This document shows, in pieces, positions 33,833 to 43,117 of a stretch of 64,000 nt of DNA. The number at the start of each line of letters is the position of its first letter. Positions within the stretch are counted from its first letter, which is position 1. The notes beneath the pieces are model-generated. The model saw only the letters and a list, made by a program, of their open reading frames with translations. It made no database searches and was not told the DNA's origin. Both the position numbers and the translations under genes were made by a program. The DNA is from Exiguobacterium sp. s124 (lineage in GTDB: Bacteria; Bacillota; Bacilli; Exiguobacteriales; Exiguobacteriaceae), in assembly GCF_018617485.1 (NCBI RefSeq), contig NZ_JACSKH010000003.1:62001-126000 (forward strand), written 5' to 3'.

Positions 33833-35003
33833 GTCGTTTCCTCCCAAATATCCAAATGATGATGAGTAAAAAGATACTCCCTACGCTCCAGATTGACCCG
33901 TTCCAATGCCAGATCGCCGAATCAGTTTGTGGTGATCCGTCCGTCAACGATACGTCTTCCGGGCTTCGTAATATGTTTTCTAATAGAAGAAGCCCCGGTG
34001 ACCCGTACAACAACTCGAATGCTTCATATGAATCCGTCAATAAGAACAAATATGGATCGGTCCGGAATGGAATCTCACTATAGCCGTCACGATTCAGATC
34101 AAGTGTCGTACCACCCCAAACATTTCCTTGCACCACGTTTTCCGATGACTTGAACATCGTCACGGGTTCTCGATTCCCCAATAGATTGTTTCGAAGAATC
34201 ATCATCCCGCTTGCTTGCTTCAATTGAAAGCCAATATCGTTGCCGTTGATTGCATTCCGTTCAAGGATTGTCCCTTCTGACTGTTCTGCATATAAACCGA
34301 TATGATTTCCGTAAATATGCGTCATCTCGATGATTGTGTCGACAGCTTCATATAACATCAGCCCCGTCGCCGTTCCGCCAAATTGGTCGTGTACATTCCC
34401 ATTTTGAAAAGTGACTCGATCGGTCCCCATAATCATCGCACCTGTCAGGTTATGATGTAGTTCAGGTACCGAAATCACAACATCGGTCGGAAACATCAAG
34501 TGAATGCCGTAACGGGAATGCGAAATGATTGGTCGAACAATCTTGTGCCTAGACCCGTTTTCTATGTATATCCCATCTCGCACTTCTTTCGCGACGACTC
34601 CTTTGAGTTCTGATGCTTCGCTGTTAAGAAGTACGATTCCATCCGCCTGTCCGTTCCCTTGAATCAATGTTCGAATGACCCGCACGCCGTAACTATTCTC
34701 AATCAATAGTCCAGTTCCCGAGGACTCAATGGATACATCGATTAGTTGATGTCCGAGACCTGATACTTGAACGGCTGGGACATCGTCGCCCTCACACTGT
34801 TGAACCGATACATGTTCAAGAACAGCACCCGTCCCCCGAAGAATGAACGCAGGATGTCCACAACTCGTATACATTTCTCCATCCCCATCGAACAATTCGT
34901 TTGATTCGATGACGATTGGTTCAGTCAATGGAGTCCGTGTTTCTTCCGCATTCACATAAGGCATCCAACACATAAACAGAATACTGACTAATAATCGTTT
35001 CAT
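33819..35003 (-). CDS. nosD: NosD-like periplasmic beta-helix protein
   Basis: A 394-aa exported protein: signal peptide (LLVSILFMCWMPYVNAEE), then from about residue 40 to 330 a right-handed parallel beta-helix built of CASH-type repeats (GTGLLIENSYGVRVIRTLIQ; GIYIENGSRHKIVRPIISHS; HIGLYAEQSEGTILERNAIN; DIGFQLKQASGMMILRNNLL), and a C-terminal membrane anchor (IFLLIIIWIFGRKRHE). NosD works with NosFY in metal-centre maturation. First gene of the operon; a CsoR-like copper site lies about 45 bp upstream. Ribosome site AAGGAGGGGG. Confidence 0.88.
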   Translation of the reverse strand: MKRLLVSILFMCWMPYVNAEETRTPLTEPIVIESNELFDGDGEMYTSCGHPAFILRGTGAVLEHVSVQQCEGDDVPAVQVSGLGHQLIDVSIESSGTGLLIENSYGVRVIRTLIQGNGQADGIVLLNSEASELKGVVAKEVRDGIYIENGSRHKIVRPIISHSRYGIHLMFPTDVVISVPELHHNLTGAMIMGTDRVTFQNGNVHDQFGGTATGLMLYEAVDTIIEMTHIYGNHIGLYAEQSEGTILERNAINGNDIGFQLKQASGMMILRNNLLGNREPVTMFKSSENVVQGNVWGGTTLDLNRDGYSEIPFRTDPYLFLLTDSYEAFELLYGSPGLLLLENILRSPEDVSLTDGSPQTDSAIWHWNGSIWSVGSIFLLIIIWIFGRKRHEIV

Positions 35004-35045
35004 GCCCCCTCCTTCTCTCAACCGCTTACACCCCCCATTTTACTG

Positions 35046-35061
35046 AAACCCCCATAGGTAT
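35046..35061 (-). promoter_or_regulatory. CsoR-like copper operator upstream of nosD
   Basis: On the minus strand ATACCTATGGGGGTTT closely resembles CsoR/CstR-type operators (an ATACC-T-A-GGGGGTAT-like pseudo-palindrome, from family knowledge). It lies in the short nosD leader where repressor binding would block transcription. Confidence 0.5.
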
Positions 35062-35100
35062 GTGTGTGGTTTATATGGGATTCTTGTGACAGTTTCTTCA

Positions 35101-35144
35101 TAAAAAAAACACAGACGGCGAAGGGGTCGTTTCACCGTCTGTGT
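35101..35144 (-). terminator. Terminator of the sugar-binding protein gene
   Basis: ACACAGACGG (35109-35118) pairs with CCGTCTGTGT (35135-35144), with additional GAA/TTC pairs; the minus strand continues with eight T. Confidence 0.88.
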
Positions 35145-35149
35145 CTCGC

Positions 35150-36442
35150 TTATTTCACTTTGTCTTGCCATACTTTCGTGAAGTCTTGAAGCATCTCTTC
35201 ACCTGTTTTTTGTCCACCCACGTATGCCTGCATAAGCGCACCGTATTCATTCACCGCACCATCTGGATACTTGAACCAGTTCCATGAGATGGTCTTCCCT
35301 TCATTCGAATACGCCAAGATATCATCTGCGAGCGGTCCGAGGTCGTTCGCTTCAATCGACTTGAATGCAGGGATAAATTTAAACTTGTTGACCATATAGT
35401 CTTTTCCAGTATCAGACGTCGCCATCCACTCTAAGAAGTCTTTTGCTTCTTCCTTATACTTCGAGTTCTTGTTGACGACCCAGTTGTTCGGCACGCCAAC
35501 CGGAAGGCGATCCATCTTCTCGGCATCGTCGTTGATCGGGATTGGAACGAAGCCCATCTCCATATCCGGATTCACATCGAGAATCATCTGTTGCGCCCAG
35601 TTCCCTTGTTGGAGCATCGCTGTCTCTCCTTGGGCGAACTGTGTGACTTGTGTATTGTAGTCTGTCGTCAACGGGTTCTTATTCCCGTATTTAATTGTTA
35701 AATCAAATAGCTTCAAAAATTCTTGGAACTGTTCGTTGTCTTCAAATTTCGCTTTATTTTCATTAAGTGCTTGAATGAACGCGTCCGGATCGTCTTGTTG
35801 CGCCATCGGAATGTTCAACAAGTGGATTCCTAAAATCCAGAACTCTGCATAACCGACAGAGAATGGTGTGATGCCTGCCTTCTCAAGTTTTTCAGCAGCA
35901 TCTGTCAGTTCAGAGAGCGTTTTCGGCAACTCTTTGATACCCGCTTTTTCAAATAGTTCTTTATTATAGATGAATCCGTACCCTTCGAGGTTCATCGGCA
36001 TTCCGTATAATTTACCATCCATCGTCATCGGTTCTTTAGCAACTTCCGTCAAATCACCGACCCACTTCTCGCTCGATAAGTCTTCGAGTTTGTCTTTCCA
36101 CGTCTGCGCTTCTGTGAAGCCACCGTTGTTGAAAATGTCTGGTTCGTTGCCTGAAGCGAATTGCGATTTGAGGGCCGCACCATAGTCCGCACCGCCACCG
36201 ACTGTTTGGACGGTGACTTTCACACCTGTTTCTTCTTCATACTCTTTTGCCATCGCTTCAAGATCTTTCGCAATCTCCGCTTTGAATTGGAAGACGTTCA
36301 ACGTGACGTCTTTCTTGTCGCCATTATCCGCATTTCCTTCAGAAGAACCTTCATCCGTGAGTGATCCTCCGCCACAAGCCGTAAGTGTTAGGACCATTCC
36401 AGCCGTCATGACCGCTGTTGACAATTTCCACTTCCGTTTCAT
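35150..36442 (-). CDS. Sugar ABC transporter substrate-binding lipoprotein
   Basis: A 430-aa family 1 extracellular binding protein. The signal ends in lipobox LTAC (AVMTAGMVLTLTACGGGS), followed by a Gly/Asp/Lys linker. The body has AKDLEAMAKEYEEETGVKVT, a GKLYGMPMNLEGYGFIYNKE hinge, ETAMLQQGNWAQQMI and a C-terminal LLQDF-like helix. It would feed the two permeases at 38.0-39.8 kb, from which it is separated by asnA. I start at MKRKWK behind GGGAGGA. A cre site and the shared 25-bp element lie upstream. Confidence 0.92.
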   Translation of the reverse strand: MKRKWKLSTAVMTAGMVLTLTACGGGSLTDEGSSEGNADNGDKKDVTLNVFQFKAEIAKDLEAMAKEYEEETGVKVTVQTVGGGADYGAALKSQFASGNEPDIFNNGGFTEAQTWKDKLEDLSSEKWVGDLTEVAKEPMTMDGKLYGMPMNLEGYGFIYNKELFEKAGIKELPKTLSELTDAAEKLEKAGITPFSVGYAEFWILGIHLLNIPMAQQDDPDAFIQALNENKAKFEDNEQFQEFLKLFDLTIKYGNKNPLTTDYNTQVTQFAQGETAMLQQGNWAQQMILDVNPDMEMGFVPIPINDDAEKMDRLPVGVPNNWVVNKNSKYKEEAKDFLEWMATSDTGKDYMVNKFKFIPAFKSIEANDLGPLADDILAYSNEGKTISWNWFKYPDGAVNEYGALMQAYVGGQKTGEEMLQDFTKVWQDKVK

Positions 36443-36491
36443 CTCATTTCCTCCCTTAAACTCATCCATTCTTTACAAAATCAACTTTAAA

Positions 36492-36505
36492 TGAAAACGC
36501 TTCCA
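36492..36505. promoter_or_regulatory. cre site of the sugar-binding protein gene
   Basis: TGAAAACGCTTCCA matches the CcpA consensus at 13 of 14 positions, about 50 bp upstream of the start codon. Confidence 0.65.
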
Positions 36506-36522
36506 CTATGTAGGTGTCAAAA

Positions 36523-36547
36523 TTGACGGATAGGGTGGAAAATGTTG
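36523..36547 (-). repeat. 25-bp element, copy 1 (binding-protein promoter)
   Basis: TTGACGGATAGGGTGGAAAATGTTG (25 bp as read on plus, split here as TTGACGGATAGGG + TGGAAAATGTTG) recurs at 39862-39886 with two differences, in the same position relative to a transporter gene. It is a candidate site for a common activator. Confidence 0.7.
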
Positions 36548-36549
36548 CA

Positions 36550-36583
36550 CAGAAAAACAGGACTCATATTCTCGAGTCCTGTT
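36550..36583 (-). terminator. asnA terminator
   Basis: AACAGGACTC (36556-36565) pairs with GAGTCCTGTT (36574-36583); TTTTTCTG follows on the minus strand. Confidence 0.85.
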
Positions 36584-36603
36584 CCGTGTTTCTTCTTATT
36601 ATA

Positions 36604-37584
36604 TTACAACAAGCTGATGCCAGCTTCTTTGCACGACTGCATCACTTCTTCTGGCCAGACCGACGTTTGCACCTCTCCGATGTGACGCGCACGCAAGAGG
36701 TACATCGCCATGCGGGATTGTCCGATGCCTCCACCGATTGTCAGCGGGAGTGTCCCTTCGAGAACACCTTGGTGGAACGGGTATGCCCGTTTCTCATCAG
36801 CGTCTGCTTTTTTCAACTGCGCATCAAGAGCCGTTTCATCTACCCGGATTCCCATCGACGATAATTCAAATGCCGATTCGAGTTCCGGATGCCAGACGAG
36901 GATATCACCGTTGAGCGACCAGTCATCATAGTCTGCTGCACGGCCATCGTGTTTCATGCCAGAAGCGAGAAGATCTCCAATTTGCGAGATAAAGACAGCG
37001 CCATATTCTTTACAGATTGCACTCTCACGCTCTTTCGGTGTCATCGTCGGATATGTGTCCTCCAACTCTTGACTCGTGATGAAATGGATTGCTTCGGGAA
37101 GAATCGCTTCAATGCCATACGTTGTTTCCACTGCCGACTCTGTTTCACGGAGTGCCGCATAAATCGACTCGACCGTTGCTTTTAAATACCCCATCGTTCG
37201 CTCTTCCCGAGCGATGACTCGTTCCCAGTCCCACTGGTCGACGAAGAGCGAATGTGTCGCATCAAGTTCTTCATCACGGCGAATGGCTCGCATTTGAGTA
37301 TACAAACCTTCCCCGACACCGAACCCATAACGTCCGAGTGCCTCACGTTTCCATTTCGCAAGCGATTGTACAATCTCGAGCTCATGGCCCGGATACATCG
37401 TATCGAACTGAATGATTCGCTCCACTCCGTTTAGATGATCGTTGACCCCACTTGCCGATTCAACGAATAGCGGTGCCTGTACTTGAGTGAGTCCGAGTTC
37501 ACGTGAGACTTTCTCCTCGAAGAGTGCCTTTACTGCTGCGATTGTCTGCTGTCTTTCCTTCATCGTGCTTGTTGCTGTTGTCAT
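36604..37584 (-). CDS. asnA: Aspartate-ammonia ligase (asparagine synthetase A)
   Basis: A 326-aa class II aminoacyl-tRNA synthetase-like enzyme that makes asparagine from aspartate, ammonia and ATP. Motifs: [20 protein letters not shown], the [20 protein letters not shown] segment, [32 protein letters not shown] and the C-terminal [18 protein letters not shown]. Start [11 protein letters not shown] is behind GGAGG; the frame extension upstream overlaps the T-box terminator and is not translated. The T-box leader gives control by uncharged tRNA. Confidence 0.96.
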   Translation of the reverse strand: MTTATSTMKERQQTIAAVKALFEEKVSRELGLTQVQAPLFVESASGVNDHLNGVERIIQFDTMYPGHELEIVQSLAKWKREALGRYGFGVGEGLYTQMRAIRRDEELDATHSLFVDQWDWERVIAREERTMGYLKATVESIYAALRETESAVETTYGIEAILPEAIHFITSQELEDTYPTMTPKERESAICKEYGAVFISQIGDLLASGMKHDGRAADYDDWSLNGDILVWHPELESAFELSSMGIRVDETALDAQLKKADADEKRAYPFHQGVLEGTLPLTIGGGIGQSRMAMYLLRARHIGEVQTSVWPEEVMQSCKEAGISLL

Positions 37585-37624
37585 TTTCCGTTTCCTCCAA
37601 TTGTGGAATATTTGAAAATGAAGC

Positions 37625-37890
37625 CATGAAAAAAAAGCCCTCCATTCCCATCGAACATGGGACGGAAGACTTCGGTTCCGCGGTGCCACCCAAATTAGTA
37701 GACAAATCTACTCACTTTTTCGAGACAATCATCTCGTAACTCCGATAACGGGGAGCGGTCCGGCTACGTCTACTGGCAAAGCGTTCGGGTAGCGACTCCA
37801 GGAAGTTTTTCGACGAAGGGTTAAGACCGGGCTCACACCACCCCCGGATCGCTTGACTCACTACCTTCGTGTACTCGTCCTTTCGACGTC
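37625..37890 (-). ncRNA. T-box riboswitch controlling asnA
   Basis: On the minus strand the conserved T-box AATTTGGGTGGCACCGCGG (37693-37675 region) is followed by a terminator hairpin (CCCAT/ATGGG with GGAGGGC) and eight T ending near 37632. Stem I lies near 37885-37770, with an AGTA motif in GGACGAGTACACG and its partner CCTTCGTCG. AAC triplets, the asparagine codon, occur on the 3' side (AAAAACTTCC), consistent with a tRNA-Asn specifier, though I cannot fold it. Uncharged tRNA-Asn would favour antitermination. Confidence 0.92.
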
Positions 37891-37952
37891 GTTCACAATT
37901 GAATTGAGTTCATTATTATAAATATTCAGACTAATGTCAACGACTTTTTTCA

Positions 37953-37987
37953 AAAAAATTAATCCTCCGTGTAGCGAACGGAGGATT
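37953..37987 (-). terminator. Terminator of the sugar permease operon
   Basis: AATCCTCCGT (37961-37970) pairs with ACGGAGGATT (37978-37987); the minus strand continues AATTTTTTTG. Confidence 0.88.
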
Positions 37988-37999
37988 CCCTTGGGAGGG

Positions 38000-38902
38000 T
38001 TATTTAATCGAGCCACTTGTGATCCCCTTGATGATATGTTTTTGCATACCAAAGAAAAAGACCAGAAGCGGAACGATTCCTAGCACTAAACCAGCTAACG
38101 CAAGATCCCATTGCTTCGTGTACTGTCCAAAGAAATAGAACGTCGCGAGCGGAATCGTCCGTAATTCGACGTCACGGAGAACAAGCGATGGCAATAAGAA
38201 GTCGTTCCAAATCCATAGACTATTCAAGATGACAATCGTCACCGTGATTGGCTTAAGTAATGGGAAGACGATGCGCCAAAATACACCCCATGTCGAACAG
38301 CCATCAATGATTGCCGCCTCTTCAATCTCTTCAGGGATCGATTTCATGAACCCGTGATACAGGAACACAGAGATTCCGGAACCAAATCCGAGATACATGA
38401 CCATCAGTCCCCAGTGACTGTTGAGTAACCCGAGAATGCTCGAGACTTTCACGAGTGGAATCATGATGGATTGAAATGGAATGACCATCGCTGCCACGAA
38501 TAAGAAGAAAATCATCGTGGAAATCCAATGCTTCGTCCGAACAAGTTTCCACGCTGCCATCGATGTGAAGATGACGATGATGGCATTCGCACCGACCGTA
38601 ATGAGAAGTGAGTTCAGAAACACACGCCCATAATTCATCGCTTCCCACGCTTCTGTATAGTTCGACGTCAACCATTCATTCGGTAACGCCGATGTATTCG
38701 TAAAGATTTCAGCCATCGATTTGAACGAGTTGGCGACGACGTAATAGAACGGGACCAAATAGAGAAGTCCGAGTAAGATGGCGACAAGTTCAATGACTCC
38801 AAGATTCCAAGAATACATTCCTGAGCGCAGTGGACGCTGCGGGGCGCGCTTCGGTGTCTTCTCTACGCCTCTCTCGACATGTTCCAATTTCTCAGTGGTC
38901 AT
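38000..38902 (-). CDS. Sugar ABC transporter permease (MalG/CUT1 type)
   Basis: A 300-aa permease with six helices and the EAA loop EEIEEAAIIDGCSTWGVFWR. Start ATGACCACTG overlaps the stop of the partner permease. Together with the protein encoded upstream and the lipoprotein at 35.2 kb it forms a CUT1 sugar importer. No ATPase gene is present, so a shared MsmX-type ATPase elsewhere is expected. The substrate is unknown. Confidence 0.93.
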   Translation of the reverse strand: MTTEKLEHVERGVEKTPKRAPQRPLRSGMYSWNLGVIELVAILLGLLYLVPFYYVVANSFKSMAEIFTNTSALPNEWLTSNYTEAWEAMNYGRVFLNSLLITVGANAIIVIFTSMAAWKLVRTKHWISTMIFFLFVAAMVIPFQSIMIPLVKVSSILGLLNSHWGLMVMYLGFGSGISVFLYHGFMKSIPEEIEEAAIIDGCSTWGVFWRIVFPLLKPITVTIVILNSLWIWNDFLLPSLVLRDVELRTIPLATFYFFGQYTKQWDLALAGLVLGIVPLLVFFFGMQKHIIKGITSGSIK

Positions 38903-39804
38903 GCTTCCACCTCCCGTTTCTTAGTCACATACACTTGCGTCACCGTAATCGCAGCTACGACCAAGAAGAAGATGACCGCTTTCGCCGACCCGAGACCATA
39001 GTTGTTATTGACGAAGGATTCCGTGTAAATATTTAACGCCAACATTTCCGTTGATTTGAACGGTCCGCCGTTCGTGAGTGACAAGTTCGTATCAAACACT
39101 TTGAATGACCAGGAAATCGTCAAGAACAAACAAATCGTGATCGATGGCATGATCATTGGCAACGTGATGTGACGTAGCATTTTGAAGCGATTTGCCCCGT
39201 CAATCCGCGCCGCCTCCATCAAGTCGGTCGGCACATTTTGTAACGCTGCGATGTAGATGACCATGACATACCCGCCACCTTGCCAGATCGCGACAATGAC
39301 GATTCCCCAGAATGCTGTTTGCGCATCTCCGAGCCATGGTAATTCAAACAGACTCCAACCCGTCAACGCCCCGATTGAGGCGAAACCTTTCACATAAATG
39401 AACTGCCAAATAAACCCGAGGATTAATCCACCAATCAAGTTTGGCATGAAGAATATCGTCCGTAAGAAATTTCGTGTCTTAATATTCATCGTTAATAACA
39501 AGGCCAATGAGAATCCGACGATGTTTGTCAGTAAGACCGATACAATTGTGTATTTGGTCGTAATCCAAAATGAAGCTCGGAACTGCTCATCTTCAAGGAA
39601 TAAACGTTGATAGTTGTCAAATCCGACAAAATTCAATTCTCCTGTCACACCGTTCCAATCTGTGAAACTATAGTAGATTCCGTTAAAAAACGGGATGAGA
39701 ACGATAGCGACGAACGCTAGAAAAGCTGGTCCGACAAATGCTATGAAACTCGCTGGCTTCTTCCAATTTCGTCTTCGTTTCATCCGTTTCGAAGTTTCTG
39801 TCAT
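38899..39804 (-). CDS. Sugar ABC transporter permease (MalF/CUT1 type)
   Basis: A 301-aa permease: the first helix FIAFVGPAFLAFVAIVLIPF, the SFTDWNG segment, and the EAA loop LMEAARIDGANRFKMLRHIT. Start MTETSKRMK lies behind GGAGGCG; the seven upstream codons lack support. It heads the permease operon, and a copy of the 25-bp element is about 58 bp upstream. Confidence 0.93.
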   Translation of the reverse strand: MTETSKRMKRRRNWKKPASFIAFVGPAFLAFVAIVLIPFFNGIYYSFTDWNGVTGELNFVGFDNYQRLFLEDEQFRASFWITTKYTIVSVLLTNIVGFSLALLLTMNIKTRNFLRTIFFMPNLIGGLILGFIWQFIYVKGFASIGALTGWSLFELPWLGDAQTAFWGIVIVAIWQGGGYVMVIYIAALQNVPTDLMEAARIDGANRFKMLRHITLPMIMPSITICLFLTISWSFKVFDTNLSLTNGGPFKSTEMLALNIYTESFVNNNYGLGSAKAVIFFLVVAAITVTQVYVTKKREVEA

Positions 39805-39861
39805 GTGTATCGCCTCCACTATCAATGTATCGTGAAGAACCTTTTATGAAAACGGATACAT

Positions 39862-39886
39862 TTGACGGAAAGGGTGGAAAATATTG
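39862..39886 (-). repeat. 25-bp element, copy 2 (permease promoter)
   Basis: TTGACGGAAAGGG followed by TGGAAAATATTG matches copy 1 (36523-36547) at 23 of 25 positions. An ATGAAAACG tract also precedes both copies, at 31 bp upstream in copy 1 and about 15 bp in copy 2. Confidence 0.7.
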
Positions 39887-40045
39887 AACGGAATGAATGA
39901 ATTTCACGCTCTGATGAGTTATGATAAAATCAATGACAATACGAACGGATTGTATGTCAATCGATTCGTCTCGTCCTTTAAAACGCCAAATCCGAATATT
40001 AATTGATATATAAAACACATCGTTCGAAAATGGAGGTACTTTCTC

Positions 40046-41731
40046 ATGACAACAACGAAACCATTATCTGATCTAACGATCGCGCAACAAGCTAAAACAT
40101 TGCCAATAAAAGAGATCGCAGCAAAAATCGGACTACAAGAAGACGATCTTGACCTTTACGGAAAATACAAAGCCAAACTTTCTTACGATGTCCTTGATCG
40201 TGTGAAGACAAAACAAGATGGAAAACTTGTACTCGTCACAGCCATCAATCCGACGCCAGCTGGAGAAGGCAAATCAACGGTTACGGTCGGACTCGGCCAA
40301 GCCTTGAACCAGTTGAATAAGCAGGCAATCGTCTGTCTTCGCGAACCGTCACTCGGACCGACGATGGGCTTGAAAGGTGGAGCTGCTGGCGGTGGTTTCA
40401 GCCAAGTCCTCCCGATGGAAGACATCAACCTCCATTTCACGGGAGACATGCATGCTATTACGTCAGCCCATAATACAATCAGTGCTATGATTGACAATCA
40501 TCTTCACCAAGGAAATGACCTTGGCATCGATGTCCGCCGTATCGTCTGGAAGCGCGTCCTTGATTTGAACGACCGTGCTCTCCGTCACGTCACCGTCGGT
40601 CTCGGAGGTGCTGCTCACGGCGTACCGCGCGAAGAAGGTTTCGACATTACCGTTGCATCTGAAATTATGGCAATTCTTTGCCTCGCTGACTCCTTAAAGG
40701 ATCTTGAAGATCGGATTAAAAGAATTGTCGTTGCCTACGACCACCAACAGGAACCAATTACTGCTGAGCAAATCGGTGCGGCCGGAGCGGCAACATTGCT
40801 TTTGAAAGAAGCGTTCAAGCCGAACTTAGTCCAAACAATCGAACAAACTCCTGCCCTCGTCCATGGTGGACCGTTTGCGAATATCGCCCACGGCTGTAAC
40901 TCGCTCATTGCGACAAAAACAGCTTTGAAACTTGGTGAATATGTCGTGACGGAAGCAGGCTTCGGCGCCGACCTCGGAGCTGAAAAGTTCTGTCACATCA
41001 AGTCTCGAGTGGGAGAGTTAAATCCAGATGCGGTTGTGCTTGTTGCGACCGTTCGTGCTCTGAAGATGCATGGCGGCGTATCAAAAGATCAACTTCACAT
41101 CGAGAATGTCGGTGCAGTTGGTAAGGGAATGAAATTGCTCGCGAAACATATCGATACGATGAAAAAGCTAGGTCTCCCAACCGTCGTGGCCTTAAATCGA
41201 TTCAATTCAGATACTGAAGAAGAGATTGCGACAGTACTTGACTGGTGCAAAGCGCACGATATTCGCGCTTCGTTAAGTGAAGTGTGGGCAAATGGTGGAA
41301 TGGGCGGCCAACAGCTCGCTGAAGCCGTCATTGATGCGGTTGAATCAAACGAAAGTAAGTTATCGCCACTTTACGAGTTAACCGATTCGATTGAACAAAA
41401 AATTAAAACGATTGCCCGGGAAGTATATGGAGCGGCTGATGTCACGTTCACCGCAAAAGCCAAAAAACAAATGCTTGAGATTCAACAGAAAGGCTGGGCA
41501 GACTTACCAATCTGTATGGCGAAGACACCGTTTTCTCTATCAGACGATCCTTCCAAGTTCGGTTATCAACAAGGATTCACCATCACGGTCCGCGAATTAA
41601 AACCATCAGTAGGAGCAGGTTTCCTCGTTGCTCTCACAGGAAACGTTTTAACGATGCCAGGCTTACCGAAACATCCAGCCGCTCTCAATATGGGCATTGA
41701 TGAATCTGGAAAAGCAATCGGACTTTTCTAA
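40046..41731 (+). CDS. fhs: Formate-tetrahydrofolate ligase
   Basis: A 561-aa enzyme that makes 10-formyl-THF from formate, THF and ATP, feeding purine synthesis and formyl-Met. The P-loop-like motif [20 protein letters not shown], the [17 protein letters not shown] loop and [20 protein letters not shown] are all conserved. Length is normal. It can consume formate from PflB. A 15-base gap links it to the following hydrolase. Ribosome site GGAGGT. Confidence 0.97.
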   Translation: MTTTKPLSDLTIAQQAKTLPIKEIAAKIGLQEDDLDLYGKYKAKLSYDVLDRVKTKQDGKLVLVTAINPTPAGEGKSTVTVGLGQALNQLNKQAIVCLREPSLGPTMGLKGGAAGGGFSQVLPMEDINLHFTGDMHAITSAHNTISAMIDNHLHQGNDLGIDVRRIVWKRVLDLNDRALRHVTVGLGGAAHGVPREEGFDITVASEIMAILCLADSLKDLEDRIKRIVVAYDHQQEPITAEQIGAAGAATLLLKEAFKPNLVQTIEQTPALVHGGPFANIAHGCNSLIATKTALKLGEYVVTEAGFGADLGAEKFCHIKSRVGELNPDAVVLVATVRALKMHGGVSKDQLHIENVGAVGKGMKLLAKHIDTMKKLGLPTVVALNRFNSDTEEEIATVLDWCKAHDIRASLSEVWANGGMGGQQLAEAVIDAVESNESKLSPLYELTDSIEQKIKTIAREVYGAADVTFTAKAKKQMLEIQQKGWADLPICMAKTPFSLSDDPSKFGYQQGFTITVRELKPSVGAGFLVALTGNVLTMPGLPKHPAALNMGIDESGKAIGLF

Positions 41732-41745
41732 TAGGAGGATGACAC

Positions 41746-42654
41746 ATGGTTCTTTCGGAGTTGACGTATCCAGACGGATATCAAACAGAAGTGATGGAAA
41801 TTCGGGCAGAGCAGTCCATTGGAAAAATATTCATCTTTCACGGGATGCTTGAACACCATGAAAGATATATTGAATTCGCTCACTTTCTAACAGAAAATGG
41901 ATATGATGTATTCATATGTGACTTACGAGGAGCGGGATCAAGCGCCCACGACCAACAGACATACGGGCACCTCGCTCCTGGCGATGGGTTTCAGCAACTC
42001 GTCGATGATGCTCAGTACTTGATCAACCGTTATGAGGATGATCGCCCTACGTATGTATTAGGTCATAGTTTCGGTTCTCTTCTTGTTCGTCGACTCGGTC
42101 AAACTATGGGACACGCCTTGGCTGGTGTGATTGTCGTCGCCCCGCCCCCACATCCAGGGGTCGCGGGTGAAGTTGGACATCGTTTGATCGCTACTGCCAT
42201 GAAACGAAAAGGCGCTACACATCAATCCCGTTTCTTTGAACGTCTTTTGTTCGGGCGCTACAACCTTAAATTTTTACCTGCTCGAACGGATAGTGACTGG
42301 CTTTCAAGCGTTCCCGAAGAAGTCGACTCGTATTTAGATGATTCGAATTGCGGCGGCCTCCCCTCACTCGGCTTTTTACACGAAGTAACCCGGGCCTCCC
42401 TTGATGTCACAACCTCTGCGCGCATTCATGAACATCCGAAGTCTCTCCCGGTGTTGTTTGTCGCTGGGATGGACGATCCTGTCATACATGATGGGGAAGG
42501 GTTGAACGGGATCATCGAAAAATATCGTAAGGCGGACGTCGAACTTTCCGTCGCAACTTATGACGATGCTCGACATGAAATTCTGCGTGAAGCGGACCGG
42601 GAACAAGTATGGTCAGACATACTGATGTGGATGAAGCAAAACAAAATCCAGTAA
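41746..42654 (+). CDS. Alpha/beta hydrolase (monoacylglycerol lipase-like)
   Basis: A 302-aa serine hydrolase of the Hydrolase_4 group: oxyanion region IFHGMLEHHERY, DLRGAGSS, nucleophile elbow LGHSFGSLLVRR, then an acid in AGMDDPVIHDGEG and His in DARHEILRE, giving a Ser-Asp-His triad. It probably cleaves monoacylglycerol or lysophospholipid. It is cotranscribed with fhs; the reason is unclear. Confidence 0.9.
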   Translation: MVLSELTYPDGYQTEVMEIRAEQSIGKIFIFHGMLEHHERYIEFAHFLTENGYDVFICDLRGAGSSAHDQQTYGHLAPGDGFQQLVDDAQYLINRYEDDRPTYVLGHSFGSLLVRRLGQTMGHALAGVIVVAPPPHPGVAGEVGHRLIATAMKRKGATHQSRFFERLLFGRYNLKFLPARTDSDWLSSVPEEVDSYLDDSNCGGLPSLGFLHEVTRASLDVTTSARIHEHPKSLPVLFVAGMDDPVIHDGEGLNGIIEKYRKADVELSVATYDDARHEILREADREQVWSDILMWMKQNKIQ

Positions 42655-42662
42655 TCAGTAAA

Positions 42663-42705
42663 AAAATGAGACACGCGCCTATGACTTGGCGTCGTGTCTC
42701 ATTTT
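42663..42705. terminator. Bidirectional terminator
   Basis: A 13-bp outer stem (42663-42675 with 42693-42705) encloses a CGCC/GGCG inner stem, with T runs on both strands. Confidence 0.85.
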
Positions 42706-43117
42706 ATGTCCATTCGACTGAGTCGATGATAGATTCGATCTCCATCTTTTCATTCGTCACTTGATCGGCGACATACGTCAAGAACAAAAGACGTTTTCCG
42801 TCCGTCAACGACCATACATCTAGATGCATCCCGTCTTCGATCCCGCTTGCGTAAGCTGTCGTCATGTTACCCGTCTCATCCGTCACGCTCGGCGCCACTT
42901 TTACATCGATCGGGAACTCTCCTAAGAACGTATTGAGTTCGCGTAAGACGGCTTCTTTTGGTTCTTGTGAATCTTCAGATTCGTAGATGGAAATTTGAAG
43001 CGTTCCTTGCGCATCCTCTTCTGTTGAATAGAAGCTCACGTAGTCTTCTTCTTCATTGTATTCGTAATGTTCCGGATACGTCAGGCGGAACCACCCATCG
43101 ATTTCATACTCTTTCAT
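42704..43117 (-). CDS. Small acidic PsbP/DcrB-like protein (hypothetical)
   Basis: A 137-aa very acidic soluble protein (WFRLTYPEHYEYNEEEDYVS, ending KMEIESIIDSVEW). The strand pattern 'FxLxYPxxYxxxEEEDYVSFYSxE' and the terminal 'ESIIDSVEW' resemble PsbP/MOG1-like or DcrB-related folds, some of which act as immunity proteins. The ATG overlaps the stop of the gene upstream. The assignment is by pattern only. Confidence 0.65.
   Translation of the reverse strand: MKEYEIDGWFRLTYPEHYEYNEEEDYVSFYSTEEDAQGTLQISIYESEDSQEPKEAVLRELNTFLGEFPIDVKVAPSVTDETGNMTTAYASGIEDGMHLDVWSLTDGKRLLFLTYVADQVTNEKMEIESIIDSVEWT

Noticed and set aside
37861-38052. 63-aa frame between asnA leader and permease operon
   Set aside because: It lies over a terminator and the T-box 5' region and has no start signals.
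39900-40045. Possible PurR box before fhs
   Set aside because: CGAA and TTCG motifs occur, but their spacing does not fit the PurR arrangement that I know.
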